DNA of 64,000 bases from CBDBGD01 sp965205235. Lineage in GTDB: Bacteria; Chloroflexota; Dehalococcoidia; Lucifugimonadales; UBA1127. Below are positions 9,645 to 17,984 of the stretch, one piece after another. Location of the stretch: positions 434,001-498,000 of the forward strand of contig CBDBGD010000007.1 in assembly GCA_965205235.1 (NCBI GenBank). Direction: 5' to 3'. The notes under the pieces are model-generated. The model was not told where the DNA came from. It was given only the letters and a program-made list of their open reading frames with translations, and ran no database searches. Position numbers and translations under genes: made by a program. Each line of letters starts with the position of its first letter. Position 1 is the stretch's first letter.

Positions 9645-10300
9645 CAGCAGGCCTCCTTGAAGCGGTCTGGAACAAGGAGCACCCCACGATCAAGCGCGGC
9701 CCAAAAGAAGCGCGGTGTTCCTCGTCCGCTGCCATTAGGCTCGTACTCGATGTCCAGAAGCATGAATCCAAGCTCCTCGCTGTGGTCGAGGGGAGTATCG
9801 CTTGGGTCCGGCTTGCCAAAGGCAGCACTGAACTCCCGACAGCCCAGGTAGGGCGTCGCGAAGCAACGCCCCGAGGCCACGCGCCGCCTGAACTGATCTC
9901 TGTACTTGGCGATGTCGTCCCCAACGATTCCCTCGCGCAGCACCAGTTGCGCACGGACGACATAGGCCACGTCTCGCAAAGCCAGTGTGTGACGCTGCTC
10001 TCGGTTGACGGCAGCGTCGTACCCGCCGCCACTCTTCGCCCAGCCTCTGGCAGTCCGGTCGCTCTGTCGGGTGTTGATTTCATTCCTGAGTATGGATGCA
10101 TAGACGATCGGCTTCAGGACATGGATCTCCTCGATGCGCCAGTCGACCTGTGGTTTCCAGAAGATTGCCTCCAACGCCCCACGAGCGGCAGATGGCGTCA
10201 TCATGGGATAGCTCACGCGCTCCACCTTCATGTCGGGCCGTGTGAAGCACGCATAGTCTCCCCAGAGCTTGACTGAGAGTTGTGAATGGGTGTTGTTCAT
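9644..10300 (-). CDS. cas5c: Cas5c (Cas5d) crRNA-processing Cascade subunit
   Basis: A 218-residue protein starting NNTHSQLSVKLWGDYACFTRP, the typical Cas5d opening, followed by SYPMMTPSAARGALEAIFW and the NREQRHTLALRDVAYVV block. In type I-C, which lacks Cas6, Cas5d cleaves pre-crRNA at the base of the repeat stem and stays bound to the 5' handle. The repeat here does have a suitable stem-loop. It lies 45 bp after cas3 and overlaps cas8c by one base. Confidence 0.94.
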   Translation of the reverse strand: MNNTHSQLSVKLWGDYACFTRPDMKVERVSYPMMTPSAARGALEAIFWKPQVDWRIEEIHVLKPIVYASILRNEINTRQSDRTARGWAKSGGGYDAAVNREQRHTLALRDVAYVVRAQLVLREGIVGDDIAKYRDQFRRRVASGRCFATPYLGCREFSAAFGKPDPSDTPLDHSEELGFMLLDIEYEPNGSGRGTPRFFWAALDRGVLLVPDRFKEAC

Positions 10301-10345
10301 CCTTTGCGCTCTGTATTCACCCTTCGTTATGGCCTGCTCATGGAC

Positions 10346-12550
10346 CTAGACGATCAGATCGGGGTCCGCCTCCGTGATACCCCGCACATCGTCGTAGGCG
10401 CCGTGCCAAACGCCGATCCCCGGCATGCCATCGATCTCCTCAACGAGGCCGACCTTCTGCAGGCGTTCATACTCGGCGCGGAGGAGAGAGACAGTGTGCG
10501 GTTGCAGAAGGCGCAGAATCTCACGCGGCCTTCGCTCGCGCGTGCGGAGCTGTTCAACCAAGGGCCTGATTTGATCGGCCGCCGACTCTGGGTAATGCAC
10601 CACGACATCGCACGTATCTTCCGCAATCATGCGGAACCTGTCGGCGATCGTGGGGAAGTCAAGTTCATCGCGGGAGCGCTGAATCCGGTTCCTGTCGGGA
10701 TCCACGGACGAGCCGAACAGGAATTGGAAATACTGATGCACTGCGTCCGGGTCGCTGGGATCGAAGCCAGGATGTTGTCGGACAACCCTTGCGATGTCTC
10801 TTCCTGCCCGATAGATCCCAGGGGGCGAAGCGTCGTCCGGAGGACTGAAGACCACCACGCGCCCGCATCTTCGTGTTCCCTCTCGGTTGCAGCGCCCCGC
10901 GGCCTGGATTATGGCGTCCAGGGGAGCCTCGGCGCGAAAGACCGTCGGAAAGTCCAGGTCGACCCCGGCTTCGACGACCTGTGTGCTGACCACGCGGCAC
11001 GGCTCTGCGTTGCGCAGACGGCGCTTCGTCTCCTCAAGGACCAGCCGGCGATGGGCACCACAGAGCCGGGTCGAGAGGTGCAGGGCATCCTGGTCGTTGA
11101 GAGTATCCAGCAGCTCTGCCGCGTGGCGCTTCGTGTTCACAACTGCAAGCACACTCTTCTCACGGCGCATCCAGGCGGCAACTTCCGACCAATCCTTCGG
11201 AGAATCTGTCCGGAACTCGTAGTCGACTCGCTTGAGCAGTTCAAAGTGCCGAGCGTGGTCGGGTACGATTTCATGTGCCACGACCTCGCTGAACTCGGGG
11301 ATGAGCTCGAAGGCGGGCTGCGTGGCCGTCGACAGGACAACGCTGGCACTGTAGTCCTGCGTCAGTTGACGAAGCGCGTCGAGGATCGGAGCCAGCAGGG
11401 CCGCGGGCAGGCCTTGGGCCTCGTCCAAGACGATCACGCTTCCTGCCAAGTTGTGGAGCTTGCGGGTCTTGCTTCGGCGGTTTGAGAAAAGACTGTCGAA
11501 GAGTTGTACTGTCGTCGTGACGACGATCGGCGCATCCCAGTTCTCCGCAGCCAGTCGCTGCCAGACCGCCTCCGGAGCGAAATTGTCGTCATCGCCCCCT
11601 GCTCTGCCGACACCCTCCGCGGCTCCCGTGTGGTGTTCAAGCACGACGGGGGTAGCATCGGAGAAATGGTCCTCAAAGATGCCACGATATACCCCCGCCG
11701 TCTGCTGGGTGATGGTCGTGTAAGGTACGGCAACGATGACCCGCCGAAGGCCGTGAGTCATGCCGTGTCGCAGGGCGAACGCCATCGCCGATCGCGTCTT
11801 GCCTCCCCCCGTGGGAACCGTTAGCCGGAAGATTCCGCGCGGCCTGCTCGCTGCCTGGAGGCATGCTTCATGAACCTCCCGTCGGACTCGGTTGACAATG
11901 CTATCCGGGAATTGCGGCTCCAGCCTGTTCAGCTCAAAACGCCTCCAGAGTTCGGTCAGCGGCATTGCACTCCCACGCGTGGACGGGGCGCCACCGAGTT
12001 GATGCCCCTCAGTGTCGAGGCTGTCGGCATCGACGAGCGCCGAGTAGGCCATGCGCAAGAAGAGCTCCGCGTCCCGACCGCTCTTGACGAATTCAGGGAC
12101 GGACGGAGCGAGACCCTGCATGAGGTCGTGCATCTCCGCTTGTAGGGCGGCCTGGGCCCTTCGCGGACCGTCAAAGTCGCGGTGCAGGGCAAGCCAGGGT
12201 TCGAAGCCCTTGTGGGGACTCTGCAGTCCTCCATGGTGCGCTTGGACCAGCAGTCCCACGGCCCACGCCGACCCACCGAACCGCTCTGCGAACAGTGCGC
12301 CCGCACTCTTGTGGTCAATCCCAATCCGCCTGCGCTCGCCCCTTTCGCACTTCAGCAGGAGCTTCTGCCACTCAGGGTCTGCCTTACCCATGTCGTGCAA
12401 GAGGCCAGCAGCCGATGCAATACCATCGCCGCCAAAGGGACTTGCGAAGTCTCCGGCGAGCTTGCCGACACGGCGCAAGTGGTTGATCAACGACTGCCGC
12501 TCACCACCGGGATTTGCTGAGTGTGCGTATAGCACAGGCCGTCCCCTCAC
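10346..12550 (-). CDS. cas3: Cas3 nuclease-helicase (HD domain fused to SF2 helicase)
   Basis: A 734-residue protein, first gene of the cas operon. The N-terminal HD nuclease shows H24, H52-D53 in GLLHDMGK, H80 and H105-H106, the metal ligands expected for an active enzyme. The helicase follows: Walker A TGGGKT at 247-252, DEAQ box at 376-379 and motif VI AAGRCNREGTRR further down, then a Cas3 C-terminal domain. Cas3 is recruited by target-bound Cascade and degrades DNA. No frameshift or missing motif is visible, so interference should be functional. Confidence 0.96.
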   Translation of the reverse strand: MRGRPVLYAHSANPGGERQSLINHLRRVGKLAGDFASPFGGDGIASAAGLLHDMGKADPEWQKLLLKCERGERRRIGIDHKSAGALFAERFGGSAWAVGLLVQAHHGGLQSPHKGFEPWLALHRDFDGPRRAQAALQAEMHDLMQGLAPSVPEFVKSGRDAELFLRMAYSALVDADSLDTEGHQLGGAPSTRGSAMPLTELWRRFELNRLEPQFPDSIVNRVRREVHEACLQAASRPRGIFRLTVPTGGGKTRSAMAFALRHGMTHGLRRVIVAVPYTTITQQTAGVYRGIFEDHFSDATPVVLEHHTGAAEGVGRAGGDDDNFAPEAVWQRLAAENWDAPIVVTTTVQLFDSLFSNRRSKTRKLHNLAGSVIVLDEAQGLPAALLAPILDALRQLTQDYSASVVLSTATQPAFELIPEFSEVVAHEIVPDHARHFELLKRVDYEFRTDSPKDWSEVAAWMRREKSVLAVVNTKRHAAELLDTLNDQDALHLSTRLCGAHRRLVLEETKRRLRNAEPCRVVSTQVVEAGVDLDFPTVFRAEAPLDAIIQAAGRCNREGTRRCGRVVVFSPPDDASPPGIYRAGRDIARVVRQHPGFDPSDPDAVHQYFQFLFGSSVDPDRNRIQRSRDELDFPTIADRFRMIAEDTCDVVVHYPESAADQIRPLVEQLRTRERRPREILRLLQPHTVSLLRAEYERLQKVGLVEEIDGMPGIGVWHGAYDDVRGITEADPDLIV

Positions 12551-13159
12551 CTGCCGTCCAAGCCGGCAGCGTCTTCATCACGTCGGCCAGCAGATCTCTG
12601 GGCTTTCCGTGGGCGGTCCAGACCGGCGGCGCCCGCGTCGATTTACGCTTGGGACGCTGAGGCGAAGTCGTCGGTCTCCAGCGCCGCTGCCATGGGTCGC
12701 GTGGGGGGAGACCACCGGGGCCGCAAGCATGGGCGACCACGCCGTCCGCCTCCACCTGCCGCACCAGCCGGGTGAACCCCAGCGCCTAGGGCGTCGGTGG
12801 CCGCAAGCAGCACCAGCAGGGTCGCTATGGGCTGGACGGTGACTGGACAGCTCAGGGCGTCAAGGACCTTGGCCACGGAGGTGCGTCCTTTCTCTATAGG
12901 GCGCTCACGTCCCTCACAACAGGCTCCAGAGATGCTCTGGGGGATTGCCCCCCAGGGCGGCTGCTTCTCGCCGTATACTATATTGCAGATGCAAGACACA
13001 AGCAACGCGAGGATGGGCATGTTCTCAGGAATCATGATGGGAAAGGAGAGGTCCGGGCTATGCGGGCGGAGCTCGGCGAGCTCAGGGAGGGGCGCCCGGC
13101 GGAGTAGGCGATGTGGCCGTTATCATGGCGAACTATCAATCACGGTGAGTAGGGACAAA
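12551..13159. other. Intergenic stretch upstream of cas3 and the lipoprotein gene
   Basis: The 609 bp lie between divergent genes (cas3 leftward, lipoprotein rightward) and should hold the promoters of both. A TATACTATATT stretch near 12,973 is the only clear AT-rich patch. A weak minus-strand candidate with a GTG at 12876 and end at 12643 would encode 77 residues with one hydrophobic helix (TVQPIATLLVLLAATDALG) preceded by AAGGA, but its low-complexity Gly/Arg tail makes me doubt it. Nothing else is convincing. Confidence 0.4.
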
Positions 13160-14056
13160 ATGAACAGATTGCTGCCGCTGCTCATTGCCCTATCGCTCGC
13201 CCTGGTCGCCTGCACAGAGGAAGCGTCGTCGCCATCGGAGCCTGTGTACCTTGAGGACACGATACCGCCCTGCGTGCCCGTGGGCGGCGTGGACGTTGAC
13301 CCGTGCGTGCCCAGGGACTTCTATGGCGTCCAACCTCGTGCAGTGCCAGGCGGTGCTCTAGATATAGACACTGGAACGACCGTGCCCTACACGATGCGGT
13401 GGTTCCTTGGGGAGTCAATAGCGGCCTCCCTCCTGGTAGTCCGCGGCACCTACCTGCCCGGCACCGTGCGATGCGCAGTGCAGCGGGGAATACTCGGTCC
13501 AGAATGGTCATTTGGAGAAGGGGGTCTCCACCTTGGTTGGCCAGTAACCAAATGCTACGCGGATATGCGGGTGAACGAATACTACCTGGGTAGTGGCCCG
13601 CCCATGCTGACCGTATTGCTTCAATCCTCAAACCAATCGACGGATCGCGTGGGGGGAGAGCGCAAGCATTCTGACTTTGCCGGCCGCGAGGAAATCGTAT
13701 TTTTGGGGCCTTCCTTTGACTACAGGGTGGAGGTCCTTCAGGTCTACGAACGATGGGACGTACAGCAAGTACGGCGAGGCGACGACTCGGTAGTTGCCAT
13801 GCACCCTGACCGACACTACTGGCTGAGAACGACGGGCGAGACTCACCGGGCCGTGCTTGAAATGTCCCTGTCTGATTTCGCCACCGCCGTGACGGCGGCA
13901 CAGGCAGTGCGAATGGCCGACTTCGGAGGCAGAGTCTCTGAAGAGCCAAACGCCCCCATGGTGCAGACCGACGCCAACAAACTGCACGGCTTCTACGTTG
14001 AGGCTGGTGCCATGGAGCAGCCTGGCGGCCCGCCCGTACTGCCTCCGCCGCCGTGA
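13160..14056 (+). CDS. Lipoprotein of unknown function
   Basis: A 298-residue secreted protein. MNRLLPLLIALSLALVAC is a lipoprotein signal with lipobox LVAC and Cys18, so the protein should be membrane-anchored on the outer face. The mature part has no recognised domain; it ends in a Gly/Pro-rich tail (GGPPVLPPPP). The open frame extends upstream to 12797, but the signal peptide fixes the start at 13160. The frame continues after the TGA stop (14054-14056) directly into leucine-rich repeats, so the original protein may have been longer, with this stop being a mutation or a sequencing error. Confidence 0.75.
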   Translation: MNRLLPLLIALSLALVACTEEASSPSEPVYLEDTIPPCVPVGGVDVDPCVPRDFYGVQPRAVPGGALDIDTGTTVPYTMRWFLGESIAASLLVVRGTYLPGTVRCAVQRGILGPEWSFGEGGLHLGWPVTKCYADMRVNEYYLGSGPPMLTVLLQSSNQSTDRVGGERKHSDFAGREEIVFLGPSFDYRVEVLQVYERWDVQQVRRGDDSVVAMHPDRHYWLRTTGETHRAVLEMSLSDFATAVTAAQAVRMADFGGRVSEEPNAPMVQTDANKLHGFYVEAGAMEQPGGPPVLPPPP

Positions 14057-14499
14057 GGCAAGGCCGTGACCATTCTTGACCTGAGCAGCCTTACGGCCCT
14101 GCTGGACCTGAGCCTGGCCAACAACAAGCTGACGGGCGGGATACCGCCGGAGATCGGCGCCCTGACAAGGCTGGAGACCCGGTGGCTCCACCACAACCGG
14201 CTCAGCGGGGAGATACCGGGAGAGCTGGGGAACCTTGCCAACCTGGAGGAGCTGCTGCTGGGGACGAACAACCTCAGGGGGAGATACCGGCGGCGCCGGG
14301 CAATCTCTCCGAGATGCAGAGTCTGGCCCTCAGCCACAACAGCTTGACGGGCCCGATACCGCCGGAGTTGGCGGAGCTGACGCGCCTGCAAAGCCTCCTG
14401 CTGACCGGCAACGACCTCACGGGTTGCATCCCGCCGGCGCTGCGGAGCGTCGCGGACAACGACCTGGAGTTGCTTGGGTTGCCGGATTGCAGCTCTTGA
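14057..14499 (+). pseudogene. Leucine-rich-repeat domain, separated by a stop and a frameshift
   Basis: Immediately after the lipoprotein stop, in the same frame, come plant-like LRR units of the LxxLxLxxNxLTGxIPxxLGxL type (first LTGGIPPEIGALTRL, then LSGEIPGELGNLANLEELLL). At the G-run near 14,277-14,282 the frame is lost; adding one base restores EIPAAPGNLSEM and two more LRR units in the frame that ends at 14499 (LPDCSS). So one base appears deleted. Either a decayed extracellular binding domain or an assembly error in a homopolymer. An independent start at 14066-14068 (GTG) or 14069 (ACC) is not supported by a Shine-Dalgarno site. Confidence 0.6.
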
Positions 14500-15257
14500 G
14501 CAGTGCTCGGGACCCCGAGAGGAGGCGACCCTATACCAAGAGGACCCAAGGGGTCGAGAAGGGGCGACCATTCCGCTCATCCGTGAGGCGGTGGAGCGTG
14601 GCAAGCTGCCAGGGGCGTTCCTAGCCAAGCACCAGGCCAGCAGTCCAGGCAAGGCGACAGGGTTGTCCGTGCGGGTCAGCGGCCGCGCCAGGCTGCCGCC
14701 GTAACAGCCACTTGCAGTTCGCCGGACGGCGGTGGAACGGGTGATGCCGACCGAGATGAAGGTGCTGGGGTGGCGCAAGGGAGAGCGGAGCGGGATGGTG
14801 GTGTACGGTGCGGGCGGCCCTGGCCGCGGGGAAAGAGGAGGCGCCGTGCGCACCGGCGGGCGTGTACCCGAGGGCGCGAAGGTGGAGTATGCCTTCCGCA
14901 CCGGTACGATGGCCGGGGCCGGGTGTCGGTGACCCACGTGGTCGAGCGGGGCTGCTCCGCAATGCTGGCGCAGCGAGCGATCGCTGTCTGAGACCGGATA
15001 CGGAGGCGACGGGACCGACGGCCTGCTCTGTCGCTCATTGGGCACGGGGCCAAATAATCTGACTCGTCCTGGGGCCGCGCGCGGGCCCCAGGATGGGGAC
15101 TGAGAGTCGGCTAGGATCTATAGATTCTGGTACAGGCGCCAACCCACGGCAGTAGCCCATTCGGACAATCTGCGGAGATCGGTGGGCCTCAATCTCCAAT
15201 GTGATCGTGGCACGATGCCAAGCCTACCACTCCTGCGGATCGTCTTCGTCTGCGAAG
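14500..15257. other. 758-bp stretch without a convincing gene
   Basis: Several short overlapping frames exist on both strands but none has a good start and plausible composition. One short plus-strand frame around 14,560-14,704 (REAVERGKLPGAFLAKHQ, ending VSGRARLPP) vaguely resembles the tail of small Chloroflexota proteins with an FLPKH motif and could be a gene remnant. A 9-bp perfect hairpin lies at 15068-15092. I see no intact gene. Confidence 0.35.
15068..15092. terminator. GC-rich 9-bp perfect hairpin
   Basis: CCTGGGGCC at 15068-15076 pairs exactly with 15084-15092 around a 7-nt GC loop. On the minus strand it is followed within about 10 nt by an AT-rich ATTATTT stretch, so it could end transcription coming from the minus-strand genes at 15258-16929. 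It lies about 165 bp beyond the last of them. Confidence 0.4.
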
Positions 15258-15560
15258 TCAATGTGACTTACGGACCATGGCGTGTCGCCATCCACGACCG
15301 TAGGTAGCTCTCCTGTGAAGGTAGAACCTCCTGTTGGCTAGGGCATCATCCATTGCTCTGGTGAGAGATTCCATCCTACCGGCGACCATGAGAACCTCCG
15401 CTCCCAGAGCTCGCACCACGAAATAGCTTGCAATGGCATCTTCAACAGAGATGACCGACTTCGGGCGGAGCACTCGCATAATCTCAAAGCGAACGGAACC
15501 AACAGTCGAGCCAAGTGCAAATTGAAGCGGATGTCCAGTCCATCTATCCACGTAGGGCAA
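15258..15560 (-). CDS. Small hypothetical protein
   Basis: A 100-residue protein with no recognised family. The middle has an alternating hydrophobic segment (VISVEDAIASYFVVRALGAEVLMVAG) and the C-terminus is basic. It overlaps the upstream membrane-protein gene by 17 bp on the same strand, which suggests co-translation. Both lie in the defence island between a GIY-YIG nuclease and an LRR lipoprotein. Start and reality are moderately supported by the overlap only. Confidence 0.4.
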   Translation of the reverse strand: MPYVDRWTGHPLQFALGSTVGSVRFEIMRVLRPKSVISVEDAIASYFVVRALGAEVLMVAGRMESLTRAMDDALANRRFYLHRRATYGRGWRHAMVRKSH

Positions 15561-15762
15561 TGGTCAGGACAGTTGTGACGCACGCTACGATGGCGGCAAA
15601 TATCAACCCCAGGAACCATCTGATTAGGCGGGTCTCTAGCCTAGCGAGATCTGTCCTCAGATCAGCAAGGTCTGTCTTGGTCGAGTAGTAGGTCCGCAAC
15701 TCATCCTTGGTTACGTAATCGGGTGGGTTAAGGGGCGGTCCTTGTTGATTAGGTTGTTCCAT
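15544..15762 (-). CDS. Small coiled-coil membrane protein
   Basis: A 72-residue protein: a Pro-rich N-terminus, then a helical heptad segment (KDELRTYYSTKTDLADLRTD, LARLETRLIRW) and a C-terminal transmembrane helix (FLGLIFAAIVACVTTVLTIAL). This layout is shared by DUF1640/hemolysin XhlA-like and other small inner-membrane proteins. No clear Shine-Dalgarno site. It overlaps the downstream 100-residue gene. Function unknown; small membrane proteins beside nucleases sometimes act as effectors, which here is only a possibility. Confidence 0.55.
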   Translation of the reverse strand: MEQPNQQGPPLNPPDYVTKDELRTYYSTKTDLADLRTDLARLETRLIRWFLGLIFAAIVACVTTVLTIALRG

Positions 15763-15803
15763 AGCGGTTATCTGTCTCGCACGTAAGGGCTACCCTGGCG
15801 CTC

Positions 15804-16343
15804 TCATTGAGGCAGATTTACCGAAACCGGAACGGTCTCCGGCCACTGGTGCCCCAAGATGGGGTTGCATGCCTCAGCGAGGAACCGCTCGACACCGTTC
15901 CGATAATCTGGCAATACGTACGCCCATGAAGTCAGAAGCGTACCGTGCTCGCGGTATTGTAGTATCCTGTGATCTCTCCGATGCTCTTCCAGTCTGCCTC
16001 TAATGTTGCCCTGACCGACGTATAGCCATTTGGCAGGAGGTACCTTAGTTCCCGAATGCCAGATCAGATACACTCCTTCAATTGTCAGGTTGCTGAGGTT
16101 GACGGTTTCCAAGCCACACCACTGCGTATTCCCTTCACATGTCCACCATCTTAGCGTCAGACTGTTTTGTAGCATCCTCAAGACCTCTCCCCAGTAGTCT
16201 ACCTCATTTTTGGGCGACTCCAAAGCGGGTAAACGGGATTTGAGCATTGTGGCAGATTCCCCCGTCAGACTCCTTTCGGCTGTCTCCCAATACCCACGGG
16301 CATCCCGCCATAGACCCGATGGCTGTCCGTCCCACTCCGGCAT
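15804..16343 (-). CDS. GIY-YIG nuclease family protein
   Basis: A 179-residue protein. From about residue 88 it carries a GIY-YIG fold with all key positions: G90-V-Y92, L107-Y-V-G110, R116, H121, E152 (in GVERFLAEACN) and N160. In this family the two tyrosines, Arg and Glu form the single-metal nuclease site. The N-terminal 85 residues are unrecognised. I chose ATG 16343 because AGGAGG lies just upstream; the frame is open to 16409. The family includes homing, repair and restriction nucleases; its position between small genes and an R-M system suggests defence or mobile-element DNA cleavage (inference). Confidence 0.75.
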   Translation of the reverse strand: MPEWDGQPSGLWRDARGYWETAERSLTGESATMLKSRLPALESPKNEVDYWGEVLRMLQNSLTLRWWTCEGNTQWCGLETVNLSNLTIEGVYLIWHSGTKVPPAKWLYVGQGNIRGRLEEHRRDHRILQYREHGTLLTSWAYVLPDYRNGVERFLAEACNPILGHQWPETVPVSVNLPQ

Positions 16344-16427
16344 GGCCCTCCTACGCCAGCGTAAGCCCAGCAGCCAGGACACCGAGCAGTCGGGTGACGG
16401 CCAGGCCAAGGATGAAGTCCGCTCGCC

Positions 16428-16732
16428 TCATCCTCTTACGCCCGCGCGCTCCTGCCGATAGCCCCCCCTCCAACCGGGCGTTTCGCTCTCACGCAGGTCG
16501 AGTTGGGCCTTGAGTAACTCCACCTGCTCCTCCAGGCCGCGAATCGGCTCCTGGGCCGCGTCGTCCGGTTGGCCGTCCTCGCTGTTCTCCGGCGGGTCGT
16601 CGTCCAACACCTGTGTCGCCCTCCTAGCTGCTTTCGCCTAACCTCAATCTCTCCTGAGGCGACCAGCCGACCCAGGGTGGACAGGGAGACCGTCATGCCT
16701 CGGCAGGCCTCAGCCTTCGTCATCAATGTCAT
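16428..16732 (-). pseudogene. MerR/excisionase-type HTH plus coiled-coil protein, frameshifted
   Basis: The frame starting at 16732 encodes a winged-HTH of the excisionase type (KAEACRGMTVSLSTLGRLV, ASGEIEVRRKQLGGRHR). At about 16,608-16,612 the frame shifts; one inserted base would join it to the frame ending at 16428, giving RHR-LDDDPPEN and then an amphipathic coiled coil (LEEQVELLKAQLDLRESE). HTH plus coiled coil is a common architecture in Dehalococcoidia. As it stands the full product cannot be made without frameshifting. The start overlaps the upstream small frame by ATG/TGA. Confidence 0.6.
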
Positions 16733-16929
16733 GGTTCTCTTCCTTTCGGACGTTCACGCCATCCGCCACCATGGCTCCTCAGCCGGTCGCGGCGGGTGGA
16801 GACGGGGATTCTTCCGAAGTAGGACAGCTCGTCCACCGTGACGAGGAGCGCGGCGCATAGAAAACGCAGCGTGTCCTGCAGCGCCTCTGATAGGGAGCGG
16901 GACAGCGGGACGGTCTTGAGGGCCGGCAT
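16729..16929 (-). CDS. Possible small protein upstream of the HTH gene
   Basis: A 66-residue frame whose stop overlaps the HTH start (ATGA at 16729-16732). It has one hydrophobic helix (TLRFLCAALLVTVDELSYFG) and a basic, Gly/Arg-rich tail. No family is recognised. The 4-bp overlap is the only real support; it may be spurious. Confidence 0.25.
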   Translation of the reverse strand: MPALKTVPLSRSLSEALQDTLRFLCAALLVTVDELSYFGRIPVSTRRDRLRSHGGGWRERPKGREP

Positions 16930-17147
16930 AAGTCACTGGTGTCAGAGGATCAGGATCTCTTCGGGCGACGGAAATGCAATTGTAGTGCTCTCCTTGAGAG
17001 TGAGACGGCAAGACGGCAAAAGGTGGACGCGGCCAATCTCCGACGGATTGGCGACAAGGGCCGCTGGGTAGGTTCCGCACGAATGCGAGGACGCGTCCGA
17101 AGCCGAGGGCCCTGAGCGGGGCACCCCATCGGAGCAAGCTCTTCCTC

Positions 17148-17984
17148 TCAGGTTGCCAGGTCGAATGGCAGGTCACTGATGTCGCGGAGCCGTCTGCCGG
17201 TCATGAGGGTGTCCAGTAGTTCGGCATCCGAATCGTTGCCTGCGGCTGCGGACTTCAACTCCCTCAGCGCGAAATGGTAAATGCAGTCGATTTCGCCTGT
17301 CCCGTAGGCGAGTGATGCGATTCTCCCCGGCAGAGGCTCTCCAATAACGACGACGATGTGCGGCGTCTTGCCTTTCCGGTTTCTGACTAGGTTCAAGCCC
17401 TCAGTTCGCGCGTTCTGAGACCGGTCACTTCGAATGGTCCATTTGCAGGACACGCTCGCGTGAAGGATGCTCGCCTGCGAGTTGGCACGGCGCAGTGGCG
17501 TGTAACTTGCCACACTATCGTCGTTCAGCAGAGGTTCATTCTCGTTGATCGTGGAGTCTGACACCGGTTCCCGGCAGACAACGATGTCAGGCGTGACTAT
17601 ATAGTCGCCGAAGATAATGCGCAGTTCCTCGTGCTGTTCGACCATTCGTCGCACGTCGGACAAATGCAGGTATTGCTCGTAGTCGCGGATATCTCCGCCC
17701 AGTGAGAATTCCCACTGCCCCGGTCGCAGATGAGATAGTAACCCGAAAGCATCACGTAGGAAGTTCCTTGTCGCTTCCTCGAAGCGACGTCCCGTCGTCT
17801 GTCCCGCCAGTTTGTCGGACCCTAAGGGAAACCCTATGTCTCGGACAATCCCCTTGGCAATCCGGACACTTGAAGCACTTCCGCTGTCGGCATTGTTCGG
17901 AATGCCTGACGGATTCTGTCGCAAAACATCGTTGAAAATCTGGCGGTGGTAGGCCCGACGAAGAGCTTCAATCCTGCCAGACAT
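17148..17984 (-). CDS. NgoMIV-like type II restriction endonuclease
   Basis: A 278-residue protein (NgoMIV itself is 286). The active-site pattern matches NgoMIV: E70 in GRRFEEATRNF, P132-D133 in IVTPDIVV, S179-C-K181, and E195 in NARTEG; K to E spacing is 14, as in NgoMIV K187/E201. Four, six and seven residues after the Lys come R185, D187 and R188, the R-x-D-R set that reads the CCGG core in the Cfr10I/NgoMIV group. Predicted target therefore contains CCGG, probably GCCGGC (inference). NgoMIV-type enzymes act as tetramers on two sites. The ATG overlaps the methyltransferase stop by one base. Confidence 0.88.
   Translation of the reverse strand: MSGRIEALRRAYHRQIFNDVLRQNPSGIPNNADSGSASSVRIAKGIVRDIGFPLGSDKLAGQTTGRRFEEATRNFLRDAFGLLSHLRPGQWEFSLGGDIRDYEQYLHLSDVRRMVEQHEELRIIFGDYIVTPDIVVCREPVSDSTINENEPLLNDDSVASYTPLRRANSQASILHASVSCKWTIRSDRSQNARTEGLNLVRNRKGKTPHIVVVIGEPLPGRIASLAYGTGEIDCIYHFALRELKSAAAGNDSDAELLDTLMTGRRLRDISDLPFDLAT

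Noticed and set aside
10286..11485. A 399-codon plus-strand frame inside cas3
   Set aside because: Antisense to an intact cas3; no recognisable domain.
12643..12876. Small minus-strand membrane protein upstream of cas3
   Set aside because: One hydrophobic helix and an AAGGA site, but a low-complexity Gly/Arg tail; kept only as a note in the intergenic entry.
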